DNA of 64,000 nt from an uncultured bacterium (lineage in GTDB: Bacteria; Muiribacteriota; Ozemobacteria; Ozemobacterales; Ozemobacteraceae), in NCBI GenBank assembly GCA_937949615.1, contig CALEDQ010000029.1, positions 215,683 through 279,682 on the forward strand, written 5' to 3'. Positions 25,817-33,307 of this stretch are shown in pieces. The translations under genes and the position numbers were made by a program. Each line of letters opens with the position of its first letter. The first letter of the stretch is position 1. The notes below the pieces were generated by a model, which saw nothing but the letters and a program-made list of their open reading frames with translations, was not told the origin of the DNA and did no database searches.

Positions 25817-27016
25817 GTGCCACTTTTCAGATACCAGGCCTATGAGCGCGATGGCAATGAAGTAAGCGGCCTGATCGAGGCTGACGACGTCGCCGCTGCC
25901 CGGCTGGCGGTTAAAAACCGTGGTCTGGCACCTTTTACAATCGAGCCGGCGGCCGATGAGCAGACCAGCAGTTTTGGCGCCGGGCAGTTTTCGCTGGCCG
26001 AACAGGCCCGCCTGGCACGCCAGTTATCAGCCCTTCTGAAGGGCGGAGTTTCGCTGACAAAAGCCCTGGCAGGCATCGAGACTCAGGCTGCCTGGGCCAG
26101 CCGGCGCAGCAGTCTTGTCACTCTGCGTGAGGGCATTGAAAAAGGCCGTGATCTTTCGGGTGTCCTGGCTGAAATGAAAAGCATTTTTGCGCCGGCTCTG
26201 CTTTCAGTCATCAGGGTTGGCGAAACCACCGGACGCCTCGACTTTGCTTTTGCGCAGCTTTCGTCGCACCTCGAACGTGAGCTCGATCATCGCCGCCGCC
26301 TGACCGCAGCGATCGCCTACCCTGCCATCACTGCCATCATTTCGATCGGCGTGCTCGCCTTTCTGATGGTCTATCTTGTACCGGTAGTCGCACGTATGTT
26401 CGCTGACGTTCAGGGCGATCTGCCCTGGATCACCCGCTGGCTGATCGCGTTCAGCAATTTTTTCTCGACGAACTGGCTTCTGCTGTCGCTTTCTCTGATT
26501 GGCCTGCTTGCGGCGTTCAAAATTGCCATGCGGTTTCCCGGCAGTCGCCGGCAGTATGAAAAACTGCAGCTGAAACTGCCGATCTGGGGTCGTTTCATAG
26601 AAGGCATGCGTATGGAAACCTGGGCGCGCAGCACCGGCATGATGATTCAGTGCGGTGTAACCCTTCTTGAATGTATCAGAGTCATCAGGGAAAATGAAAC
26701 TTCGGTGCTGCAAAGCGAGGCACTTGCAAAGGTCGAAAGGGCTCTGGAGCGCGGCACATCGTTTTCTGAAGCACTTAAAAGCTCAGAAGGATTTCCGGTT
26801 TTTGTCATTCAGATGATCGAAGCAGGCGAAGCGTCGGGCGAACTGGCACCGATGCTTTATTCAGCCGCTACTGAACTAGAAGCCGACAACCGTTCAGTCA
26901 CCGAGCTGTTTCTGACGATTCTTGAACCAGTCCTGATCGTCATCATGGGCACGGCGGTCGGCGCCATCATGATCGGCGTTCTGCTCCCCATCTACGAAAT
27001 GAACCGCTTCATGTAA
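25817..27016 (+). CDS. gspF: Type II secretion inner-membrane platform protein GspF
   Basis: A 399-aa polytopic protein of the T2SS platform that couples GspE to pseudopilus assembly. Two T2SSF repeats (about 70-190 and 270-395) each begin with an LARQLSALLKGGVSLTKAL-like segment. Three transmembrane helices lie at about 168-190, 212-232 and 370-392. The start is GTG at 25817, two bases after the gspE stop, with GGAGG inside the end of gspE; the two are translationally coupled. The sequence MPLFRYQAYERDGNEVSG is a normal GspF N-terminus. Confidence 0.95.
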   Translation: MPLFRYQAYERDGNEVSGLIEADDVAAARLAVKNRGLAPFTIEPAADEQTSSFGAGQFSLAEQARLARQLSALLKGGVSLTKALAGIETQAAWASRRSSLVTLREGIEKGRDLSGVLAEMKSIFAPALLSVIRVGETTGRLDFAFAQLSSHLERELDHRRRLTAAIAYPAITAIISIGVLAFLMVYLVPVVARMFADVQGDLPWITRWLIAFSNFFSTNWLLLSLSLIGLLAAFKIAMRFPGSRRQYEKLQLKLPIWGRFIEGMRMETWARSTGMMIQCGVTLLECIRVIRENETSVLQSEALAKVERALERGTSFSEALKSSEGFPVFVIQMIEAGEASGELAPMLYSAATELEADNRSVTELFLTILEPVLIVIMGTAVGAIMIGVLLPIYEMNRFM

Positions 27017-27106
27017 GCAGAACGCCACACTGGCGGGTGTGGTAAAATAGGGTGGGCCTGGCGGGAATTTTGGGCGCGGGCTGAACTGACAATCAAGGGA
27101 AAAGGC

Positions 27107-28087
27107 ATGAAACACCACATTTTTACGTTCTATCTGTGTCTGGCTTTGATTTTCTGCTGCAGCAGCGTTGACGCCTGGTCGTATCACACACATCGCAAGC
27201 TTACCGCCGATGCGGTGCGCCTGATGCCCGATGCCTTCAGAAACCAGTTTGCTGGGCAGAAAGCCAGTTTTCTCAAGGGCTCAACCGACCCCGACACGCT
27301 GATAAAAGACTTCACCAATCATGTCTATCACCCTGACGGGTCAATGGTCGACGGTCTTTACCGCATCAAAGACCTCTACAACACGACCGCCGGGCTGATC
27401 CGCAATCAGGCCGAGCCTGAAAAAATTGCCTACATGCTGGGTCTGATGTCACATTACATAGCAGACATCAATCAACCGCTGCATACCGCAGGCAGTGAGC
27501 GCAACCCTGACGAATCCGAGTATCATACCAGATATGAGCGCGACCTCAATAAAGAACTGCGTAATCTGCAGCTGCCCGAAATCAGCTATCGCCCTGTCAC
27601 CGATGTTGAACAGCGGGTTAAGGAAATGGCCGGCAGCGCCAATCGAGAATATGATGCTATCGACCGCGCCTATCGTGGCGGTGGCCAGGGTCTGCCCGAT
27701 GTCATGGAAATGTCGCGACGCCAGCTGGCAGCTGCAACCAGCAACATCATCGACTTCTGGCTCGGTGTTTTCACTGAAGGTGGGCGTCCGATCGATACCG
27801 GCAGCCAACAGCAGCCTGCCACAGGCACGAACCTTTCTGTCGAATGGCAGAACGACGAGTCGACTGCCACCGCCGTATCAGATCAGATAAACATCAACTC
27901 GGCTACTGCCGAGCAGATGGCGGCGTTTTTCAACATCGAGCTGCCCAAAGCCAATCGTATCGTCGATGCCCGGCCATTCAAATCGGCTTACGATCTGGCC
28001 AGAGTTCAGGGCTTCACGGTTCATTTCGTCAAACGACATCGCGACCGCATAAGACTCGACGGCGGGTCGGACCAGCGAAAATACTGA
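27107..28087 (+). CDS. Secreted zinc-dependent phospholipase C/P1 nuclease-like protein with HhH tail
   Basis: A 326-aa exported protein. The signal peptide ends VDA before Trp24, so mature residue 1 would be Trp, the residue whose N-terminus binds zinc in phospholipase C and P1 nuclease. His27 and His29 follow. HYIADINQPLH gives His116, Asp120 and His126, and YHTRYE gives His140 and Glu144; spacing matches the H-x3-D-x5-H and H-x3-E zinc ligands of B. cereus phospholipase C. After a linker, residues about 257-326 form a ComEA-like helix-hairpin-helix domain (ININSATAEQMAAF...DLARVQGF), normally a DNA-binding motif. That pairing favours a secreted nuclease over a lipase, but this is inference. 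AAGGGAAAAGG is upstream of the ATG. Confidence 0.85.
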   Translation: MKHHIFTFYLCLALIFCCSSVDAWSYHTHRKLTADAVRLMPDAFRNQFAGQKASFLKGSTDPDTLIKDFTNHVYHPDGSMVDGLYRIKDLYNTTAGLIRNQAEPEKIAYMLGLMSHYIADINQPLHTAGSERNPDESEYHTRYERDLNKELRNLQLPEISYRPVTDVEQRVKEMAGSANREYDAIDRAYRGGGQGLPDVMEMSRRQLAAATSNIIDFWLGVFTEGGRPIDTGSQQQPATGTNLSVEWQNDESTATAVSDQININSATAEQMAAFFNIELPKANRIVDARPFKSAYDLARVQGFTVHFVKRHRDRIRLDGGSDQRKY

Positions 28088-28343
28088 TAAATCCAGAAAA
28101 TCAACGCAAAAAAAGGCATTTTTTCAACCTTAAAACGCTAATTTTGCCATGAAAAATCCCGTTCTAAGCTTTGAGTATGCAAGCCACAATTTCAGAGCAG
28201 GATATATCAACAGCAACTTGAAGCAAATTTTCCTGGGCTATATTTGCCAATTACAAAAATCAGCCACCAGAATTTTTCGTTAATTAACTACAAACAGTTG
28301 CCGATAGCGGGTTACTGAAAAAATGACTCGCTGGAGGGCGCTT
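28088..28343. other. Intergenic region, AT-rich, no gene seen
   Basis: About 250 bases without a convincing reading frame, RNA gene or terminator. Only the GGAGGG ribosome site of the next gene is clear. Promoter elements are probably here, but none matches consensus well. Confidence 0.6.
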
Positions 28344-29531
28344 ATGCGTATCGGTAAAAAAGAGTTTGTGGCCGGTCTTTTACTTGCTGCGATCACCTGG
28401 ACTTCTGCCGGTGAAATTTCTTCTCTACAGGCTGCCGGAAAGAGCCGCCTCGGTGCCGAAATCCAGTTTTCACAGCAGATCGGGCTGTTCGATGCCACAC
28501 AGCTGAACAAAAAAATGCTTGAAAGTTATATTTCCGAGCATGCCTTTAACCGCGGTCTCAATGGCGTTCTCGTTGAAAGCGGACTGGTAAACAATTTTGA
28601 TCTGAAAGAGCTCCAGAAGCTCGGTATCATAAAAATCGGCACGGCCCAAAAAGGCATCAGCCGTCGCGAAGCCAGCGAGGCTCTGCTGCGCTCGGTAATG
28701 CATGGCTGGCAGAACGAACTGCTTCCCCGACCATCTTTTGAAGCTTCACTCGGTTTCAGAGACTGGCAGCCGGAAGAAAAATACCGCGAAAGTCTTACTT
28801 TTGCGATCACTTCAGGTCTGATTCAGGGCTCAAGCGCCGGTCAGTTCAGGCCCGACGACAAATTAAAGGTTAAAGAAGCACTCATGCTTCTCAAACGTTT
28901 CTTCGATCTTGCAACCACCAGCAAAACTCCGACGCGCATCGCTCTCTTCGAAGATGTCATGCAGGATCACTACATGACCGCACCGCTGCTCAATCTGAGA
29001 AAAGCCGGAGCCTTCGATCTTACCAACCTTGGCAAACGCCTGAACGGAACCGGTTCTCTCAGCGTAAAAGATCTCAGTATGGTCATTCAGGGCATTCTCG
29101 GTCGTCTCGACAAACCGGCTTATGCCGCCAGAATCAAACATATTGAAAGTAAAGCAAAAAATATCGATGCAACCCGCAACATACTTGCCTGCATGAGCGC
29201 GGTTCTCACTGAAGCAGTTCCTCACAGTGAAACCGACAACCATATACTTTATTCAGACGTAAAAGAAGGCAGTGCCATTGACAAGTCACTGAAGATTCTG
29301 GCGCGGGGCGGCATCAGAATGGGTTATAACAACAACCTTTTCAAAGGAAATGAAAGGGTAACCAGATTTGAAGCCCTTGGACTTATCAACCGGGTAATAA
29401 CAGAACTCGAGCCTGAACCAATCAGGATTGCAGAGAGCAAAACCGCTACCCGTGATGACCTTGAAGCTTTTAAAAAGCTTATTCAGGAACGTCGCGAAAG
29501 AATTCACAAAATTCTTAGCCGCGAGCCCTGA
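28344..29531 (+). CDS. Secreted SLH-domain-like protein
   Basis: A 395-aa exported protein (hydrophobic signal about 8-28). It contains S-layer-homology-like segments: RESLTFAITSGLIQG...GQFRPDDKLKVKEALMLLKRF around residue 155-200 and LKILARGGIRMGYNNNLFKGNERVTRFEALGLINRV near 320-365. SLH modules anchor proteins to cell-wall polymers or, in diderms, link the outer membrane to peptidoglycan. The motifs are divergent, so binding is uncertain. ATG 28344 with GGAGGG nine to ten bases upstream is preferred over ATG 28323. The 3' end overlaps the convergent TPR gene by 17 bp. Confidence 0.7.
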   Translation: MRIGKKEFVAGLLLAAITWTSAGEISSLQAAGKSRLGAEIQFSQQIGLFDATQLNKKMLESYISEHAFNRGLNGVLVESGLVNNFDLKELQKLGIIKIGTAQKGISRREASEALLRSVMHGWQNELLPRPSFEASLGFRDWQPEEKYRESLTFAITSGLIQGSSAGQFRPDDKLKVKEALMLLKRFFDLATTSKTPTRIALFEDVMQDHYMTAPLLNLRKAGAFDLTNLGKRLNGTGSLSVKDLSMVIQGILGRLDKPAYAARIKHIESKAKNIDATRNILACMSAVLTEAVPHSETDNHILYSDVKEGSAIDKSLKILARGGIRMGYNNNLFKGNERVTRFEALGLINRVITELEPEPIRIAESKTATRDDLEAFKKLIQERRERIHKILSREP

Positions 29532-30486
29532 TTTTTCCAGCAAGCAGTAACAGCGTCACAAGAAACCCCGCCAATAGAGGCCGTTTAAAAGGCTGCGACG
29601 GCGGGGTTTCCGGCATCTGGTCATGACAAAGTTCACACGCGTCATTGGCTTCGCCATCCTGGTGATGGTGAACATGCTCAGATTTTTGAGTTGCACCAGT
29701 CTGGCGCTTTTCTGACATGATCGACGGAAATTTCTCGTCAGGCAGGCGGCCGCTGTCGCGATAAATCCTCAGGATGGCGGCCAGCCGATCTGTTGCCCCA
29801 TCTAGACTCTGGCCTGATTTCTGCCAGGCCAGCAGAGCCTTCTGCGGATCATCGAGTTCGAGATAGATCCTGGCCAGCATGGTTTGATAAGCCGCTGCAT
29901 TGAACGCCGGATCTGAAGATAGCCTGATCGCTTCCTGTGAATATATGCCGGCCGCCTTTTCGAGATACCTCGATGCAGAAATCATCGCAGGCCGGCCACC
30001 GCCGGAAAAGATCACCAGCCAGGCCGCGGCAGCATAAAGTTCGTGCAGCGCCGGGTGATCTGGGTTGTTGATAATTCCCTGCTGTAAAACCTGCAGACTT
30101 TCGCGCCAATCAGCCTGCAGACCGGCAAGACATCGCGACAGAAGCTGATATGGCGCCAGTTCTTCCGGCATGATGGCAATCACCATATACAGTAAAGGCA
30201 CAATATCAGAATTGCCGTTAAGCGACCCGGCAACAAACTGCTGACGACTGCCGGGAAAAGGCCCGCGGTGCATAAGTTCATCGGCCCTGGCCCAGAAACG
30301 GGCAGCAACCAACGAACGCAAACGTTCAGGAACAAACCTGACGATCGATTCGGGTTTGTCTGTTTTTGTCAGAGTTTGTCCGTAGATGTTTTTATAAGAC
30401 CAGTTAAAGCTGAAAGCAAGGCATAAAAACAGAGCCACGATGAATGCCGGACGGCAGTGATACCTGGAATTGTTTTGCCAGAGCAT
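29515..30486 (-). CDS. Membrane-anchored TPR-like protein with CXXCH motif
   Basis: A 323-aa protein. An N-terminal hydrophobic segment (about 12-30) anchors or exports it. Residues about 60-250 are helical, TPR-like repeats including a quality pattern of aromatic and Leu positions (SDPAFNAAAYQTMLARIYLELDDPQ). The region around 270-288 is His-rich (HVHHH) and ends in Cys284-x-x-Cys287-His288, the heme-c attachment signature, though it may bind metal instead. A transmembrane helix (about 303-317) closes the protein. It is the last gene of an ABC transporter operon: the permease stop lies 4 bp upstream. The family is not recognised. Confidence 0.6.
   Translation of the reverse strand: MLWQNNSRYHCRPAFIVALFLCLAFSFNWSYKNIYGQTLTKTDKPESIVRFVPERLRSLVAARFWARADELMHRGPFPGSRQQFVAGSLNGNSDIVPLLYMVIAIMPEELAPYQLLSRCLAGLQADWRESLQVLQQGIINNPDHPALHELYAAAAWLVIFSGGGRPAMISASRYLEKAAGIYSQEAIRLSSDPAFNAAAYQTMLARIYLELDDPQKALLAWQKSGQSLDGATDRLAAILRIYRDSGRLPDEKFPSIMSEKRQTGATQKSEHVHHHQDGEANDACELCHDQMPETPPSQPFKRPLLAGFLVTLLLLAGKIRARG
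29562..29610 (+). other. Perfect 11-bp inverted repeat in the 3' end of the TPR gene
   Basis: GAAACCCCGCC (29562-29572) pairs perfectly with GGCGGGGTTTC (29600-29610). It sits 30 bp after the SLH-like gene stop but within the opposite gene. It may act as an RNA 3' structure for the SLH-like transcript; there is no T-run. Confidence 0.35.
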
Positions 30487-30489
30487 GGC

Positions 30490-31239
30490 TTAAAGATCCC
30501 GGCGCTGCAGAAGCCCGCCGGTCAGCAGCAGATAAAAAACTATCTGTAGAACAGCATAAATTGTCACCATCAGCAGGGGCTCCAGCTGCAGTCCGGCAAA
30601 CCAGCCGCCCCTGAAAACACTCAAATCAGGCAGAAGAGCGGCAAACACTTCAAACACGGCTGCAGCTGCCGGTGAATCGGCAAAAAGGCTGCGAATGCCA
30701 TCGAGGTTGTGCCCGACGACAAAAACAATCAACAAAGCGCCACAGGCGAGAAGACGCGAGGAAAAAACCGCCAGAAGCTGAAAAACAGCAGCAAGCATGG
30801 CAAATTCATAAAAAACCATCAGAGCGGTCATGAACAGCTGAAAAAACAGGTGCCCTTCAGTCGCAAACATCAGCAATGAAAACATCAGAGCGGCAGCCAG
30901 CAGGGCAAAGGCAAGCACTACAGCAAACCCGGCAAAGCGGCCGGCGGTAAACAACGTTCGATCAACCGGCCGGCTGAGAAAAAACCATGGGGTACGCTGA
31001 GTGGCAGCCCAGAAAAAATGTTCAAAGCCCGATACAAGCACAAGAATGCCGGCCATCAGACTCATGACGCTGCCACCCAGATCAGCGATAAAACCGGTCT
31101 GAAAACCGGGGTTGGCGTTTTCAAAAGCCCATGCCGCATAAAACAGCGGCAGAAAAACAAGAATGAGCCCGGGCAAAAGGTTACCGCGCCAGGCTTTAAC
31201 AACAACCAGCCGGCAGATGGTGTAAAACTGCAGCATCAT
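30490..31239 (-). CDS. ABC transporter permease (ABC-2 type)
   Basis: A 249-aa membrane protein with six predicted helices (about 20-40, 53-75, 100-125, 133-160, 165-185, 220-245). No Walker motif. It overlaps the ATPase gene by 4 bp (ATGA) and so belongs to that exporter. The substrate is unknown. The following TPR/CXXCH protein starts four bases after its stop. Confidence 0.82.
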   Translation of the reverse strand: MMLQFYTICRLVVVKAWRGNLLPGLILVFLPLFYAAWAFENANPGFQTGFIADLGGSVMSLMAGILVLVSGFEHFFWAATQRTPWFFLSRPVDRTLFTAGRFAGFAVVLAFALLAAALMFSLLMFATEGHLFFQLFMTALMVFYEFAMLAAVFQLLAVFSSRLLACGALLIVFVVGHNLDGIRSLFADSPAAAAVFEVFAALLPDLSVFRGGWFAGLQLEPLLMVTIYAVLQIVFYLLLTGGLLQRRDL

Positions 31240-31979
31240 GCCGGCACCGCCGCTGATTCGCCAACCAGACCGGCGAAGCGTTTTTCAAGCTCAACCGTCG
31301 AATCAGAATCGCAAAATTCGGCCGGCGTGCCTTCAAAAACCAGTCGGCCGGCATGAAGAACGCCGATACGATGGCAAAGCCCGGGAAGATCGGAAAGAAT
31401 ATGGGTTGTAAAAAAAACCGTCGCCCCTTCTTCGTTTAACTGCCGGATCACCCGCTTGACCAGCTGGCGACCTAAAGGATCGAGACCACTGGCCGGTTCA
31501 TCGAGAATCACCAGTTGCGGGCGATGCACAATAGCGGCAGCGAGAGAAACGCGCTGCCGAGTGCCTTTCGACAACTGCTCTACCAGGCGGTCTTTTTCCG
31601 GTTCGAGGGCGAGCATCTGTATGGCCCTGTCGATAAGAGCTTCAGAGGGTCGCACTCCTGAAAGCCGACAGGCAGCCTGCAGCACTTCTTTAACCTTCAG
31701 ATATTCTGGCAGATCCGGTTCTTCGGGGGCAAAACCAATGCTGACTGTTGCACCGGCCGTACCCGGCTGGCCCGGTCTGGTTACACCACCAGAATCGGGC
31801 CGACACAGGCCAAGAAGAATTTTCATGGCAGTGGTTTTGCCGGCGCCGTTCAAACCCGCCATTGCGAAAACTTCGCCGGCCCGAATCTGAAGAGTCAGGC
31901 CGCGAAGTGCTTCGACACGGCGACGCGAGCCAGGCTCGATATACGATCTGGTTATCGCGTCGAATGAAATGACATTCAT
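31236..31979 (-). CDS. ABC transporter ATP-binding protein
   Basis: A 247-aa ATPase of an ABC-2 exporter. Walker A is GLNGAGKTTAMK and the signature is LSKGTRQRVSLAAA. Walker B is LVILDEPASGLDP and the H-loop is FFTTHIL. It overlaps the permease start by 4 bp. It resembles the CcmA/NatA group by motif style; the cargo cannot be inferred. No clear ribosome site is visible before ATG 31979. Confidence 0.92.
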   Translation of the reverse strand: MNVISFDAITRSYIEPGSRRRVEALRGLTLQIRAGEVFAMAGLNGAGKTTAMKILLGLCRPDSGGVTRPGQPGTAGATVSIGFAPEEPDLPEYLKVKEVLQAACRLSGVRPSEALIDRAIQMLALEPEKDRLVEQLSKGTRQRVSLAAAIVHRPQLVILDEPASGLDPLGRQLVKRVIRQLNEEGATVFFTTHILSDLPGLCHRIGVLHAGRLVFEGTPAEFCDSDSTVELEKRFAGLVGESAAVPA

Positions 31980-31998
31980 CAGAAGAGCGGCAAGAACA

Positions 31999-32508
31999 TC
32001 AGGAAACTTTGGCGAGGGCGCTCAAAGCTTCGTCATAGTTCGGTTCAGAAGTTACTTCGCCAACAATCTGACGATAAGCGATTTTGCCCTTTGAATCGAC
32101 GATAAACACGGTTCTTGCGAGCAGGCGCAGTTCTTTGATGTGAATGCCAAGAGCGTCGGCAAGAGCCATAGCCGCATGATCAGAAAGGGTCATGACGTTT
32201 TTGGCACCGGCAGCACCGCACCAACGTGCCTGCGCGAACGGCAGATCGGCAGAAACGGCATAGACCTTGGCTTTGAGGCCGGCAGCTTTTTCGTTGAACT
32301 TGCGCACCTGCATGTCGCAAACGGGTGTGTCGAGCGACGGAACGGTGGTTATAACTTTGACACCCTTGTCTGAGCAAAGGTCAAAAGGCTTGAGATCGTT
32401 GGTCAGCAGAGTGATTCCCTTCGGAAAAGCGTCGCCAACCTTGATTTCATTGCCAATAAGAGTCAGGGGATTGCCCATAAAAGTGACTTTACCAGTCTGT
32501 TTGGTCAT
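31999..32508 (-). CDS. tpx: Thiol peroxidase (atypical 2-Cys peroxiredoxin)
   Basis: A 169-aa enzyme that reduces hydrogen and lipid peroxides using thioredoxin. Peroxidatic Cys64 lies in VPSLDTPVCDMQVRKF and resolving Cys97 in ARWCGAAG; the SADLPFAQARWC segment is typical Tpx. Length matches the family. GGAG about 8 nt upstream supports ATG 32508 over an upstream ATG at 32556. A candidate promoter is seen upstream (TTGTTG, 17 bp, TAAAAT). Confidence 0.95.
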   Translation of the reverse strand: MTKQTGKVTFMGNPLTLIGNEIKVGDAFPKGITLLTNDLKPFDLCSDKGVKVITTVPSLDTPVCDMQVRKFNEKAAGLKAKVYAVSADLPFAQARWCGAAGAKNVMTLSDHAAMALADALGIHIKELRLLARTVFIVDSKGKIAYRQIVGEVTSEPNYDEALSALAKVS

Positions 32509-32641
32509 TTTCTGTCTCCTCATTTTTATTTTAAGTATGTAAAAGAACACCAACAAACATTAGCAGACAAACCCAAACAACACAACCTCGCCCGGCCAAA
32601 TGAAAACCTTTTTATGCTTCATTGTATATAGGCCGGTCAGT

Positions 32642-32803
32642 CGTTGCAACGCTCTGCGATCTTCACACCCTCATAGTTCCATCTGCTCACTCTGCTCGCA
32701 CGACCGGAACTCGGGCTCTAAGCCGCATCCTGCGGCAATCGCCCGCGTTTTGCCCTCCAGGCAAAACGTCCGGTCTTAGCGGCATCGTTTGCAGGGAACT
32801 ATG
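32642..32803. repeat. Nested inverted-repeat element, cloverleaf-like, non-coding
   Basis: Outer stem: CATAGTTCC (32672-32680) pairs with GGAACTATG (32795-32803). Inside it, GACCGG (32702-32707) pairs with CCGGTC (32770-32775). Between them are two perfect hairpins: GCCGCA/TGCGGC (32722-32736) and CGTTTTGCC/GGCAAAACG (32746-32768). A palindrome CGTTGCAACG lies just before. This ordered nesting is very unlikely by chance and fits a structured RNA or a mobile, REP-like repeat. No open frame of note crosses it. Confidence 0.75.
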
Positions 32804-32891
32804 GGTTGTTCGACAAGCGTCGCTTTTGCAAGCGCCTGACCTGCTTTAACTCGCATTTTACTATGGATGCTCATATAGTGAACTATTATAC

Positions 32892-32920
32892 TTGACAGGG
32901 TGATGGGGCCTGCCTATTAT
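32892..32920 (+). promoter_or_regulatory. Consensus promoter of the STAS gene
   Basis: TTGACA (32892-32897), 17-base spacer, TATTAT (32915-32920). The start of transcription should lie about 6-8 bases later, only a few bases before the ATG at 32930. Confidence 0.85.
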
Positions 32921-32929
32921 CCTGAAGGT

Positions 32930-33283
32930 ATGAGCGATTTTACAATAGAATTTGCAACTTCCGGAAAAGTTACGATTGTCAGAACTCAGGGCTACCTTGA
33001 CGACGCGGGAGGAAAAGTCTTCAGGGATAAATGTTCCGAGTTGATTGACAAGGGCAATGTCAATTTTGTCATAAACCTTGAAAAAACGCCGGTTATCAAC
33101 AGTACCGGCCTGTCGACTCTTCTCGACATCATGGTTCAGATAATTGACTACAACGGCGGCCAGGTGGCAATCACCGGGCTTTCTAAACTGACACAGACGG
33201 CTCTGCAGATGACTGGCGTTCTGACACTCTGCGACGCTTTTCCGACTGAAGCCGAAGCGATTGCCGCAATATCAGAAGCCTGA
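32930..33283 (+). CDS. STAS-domain protein, anti-sigma-factor-antagonist-like
   Basis: A 117-aa single-domain cytoplasmic protein of the SpoIIAA/RsbV type. Such proteins bind an anti-sigma kinase and are switched off by phosphorylation of a Ser. The conserved loop is NSTGLSTLLDI with the candidate phosphorylated Ser58; the middle has FVINLEKTPVINSTGLS. In-frame starts at 32900/32903 lie inside the promoter, so ATG 32930 is taken. No anti-sigma kinase or sigma gene lies beside it. The following 367-aa secreted protein may be co-transcribed. Confidence 0.9.
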   Translation: MSDFTIEFATSGKVTIVRTQGYLDDAGGKVFRDKCSELIDKGNVNFVINLEKTPVINSTGLSTLLDIMVQIIDYNGGQVAITGLSKLTQTALQMTGVLTLCDAFPTEAEAIAAISEA

Positions 33284-33307
33284 CAGACAAAAGTCCGGGG
33301 AAGTTTT

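Noticed and set aside
27017..27060. Terminator after gspF (CCACAC/GTGTGG hairpin)
   Set aside because: Weak 6-bp stem without a proper T-run; I could not support it as a terminator.
29562..29610. Terminator of the SLH-like gene
   Set aside because: The 11-bp stem is perfect, but it lies in the coding sequence of the opposite gene and is not followed by a T-run, so only listed as an inverted repeat.
32622..32849. A 75-codon forward frame across the cloverleaf element
   Set aside because: No ribosome site, and the sequence is explained better by the nested stems; composition is not protein-like.
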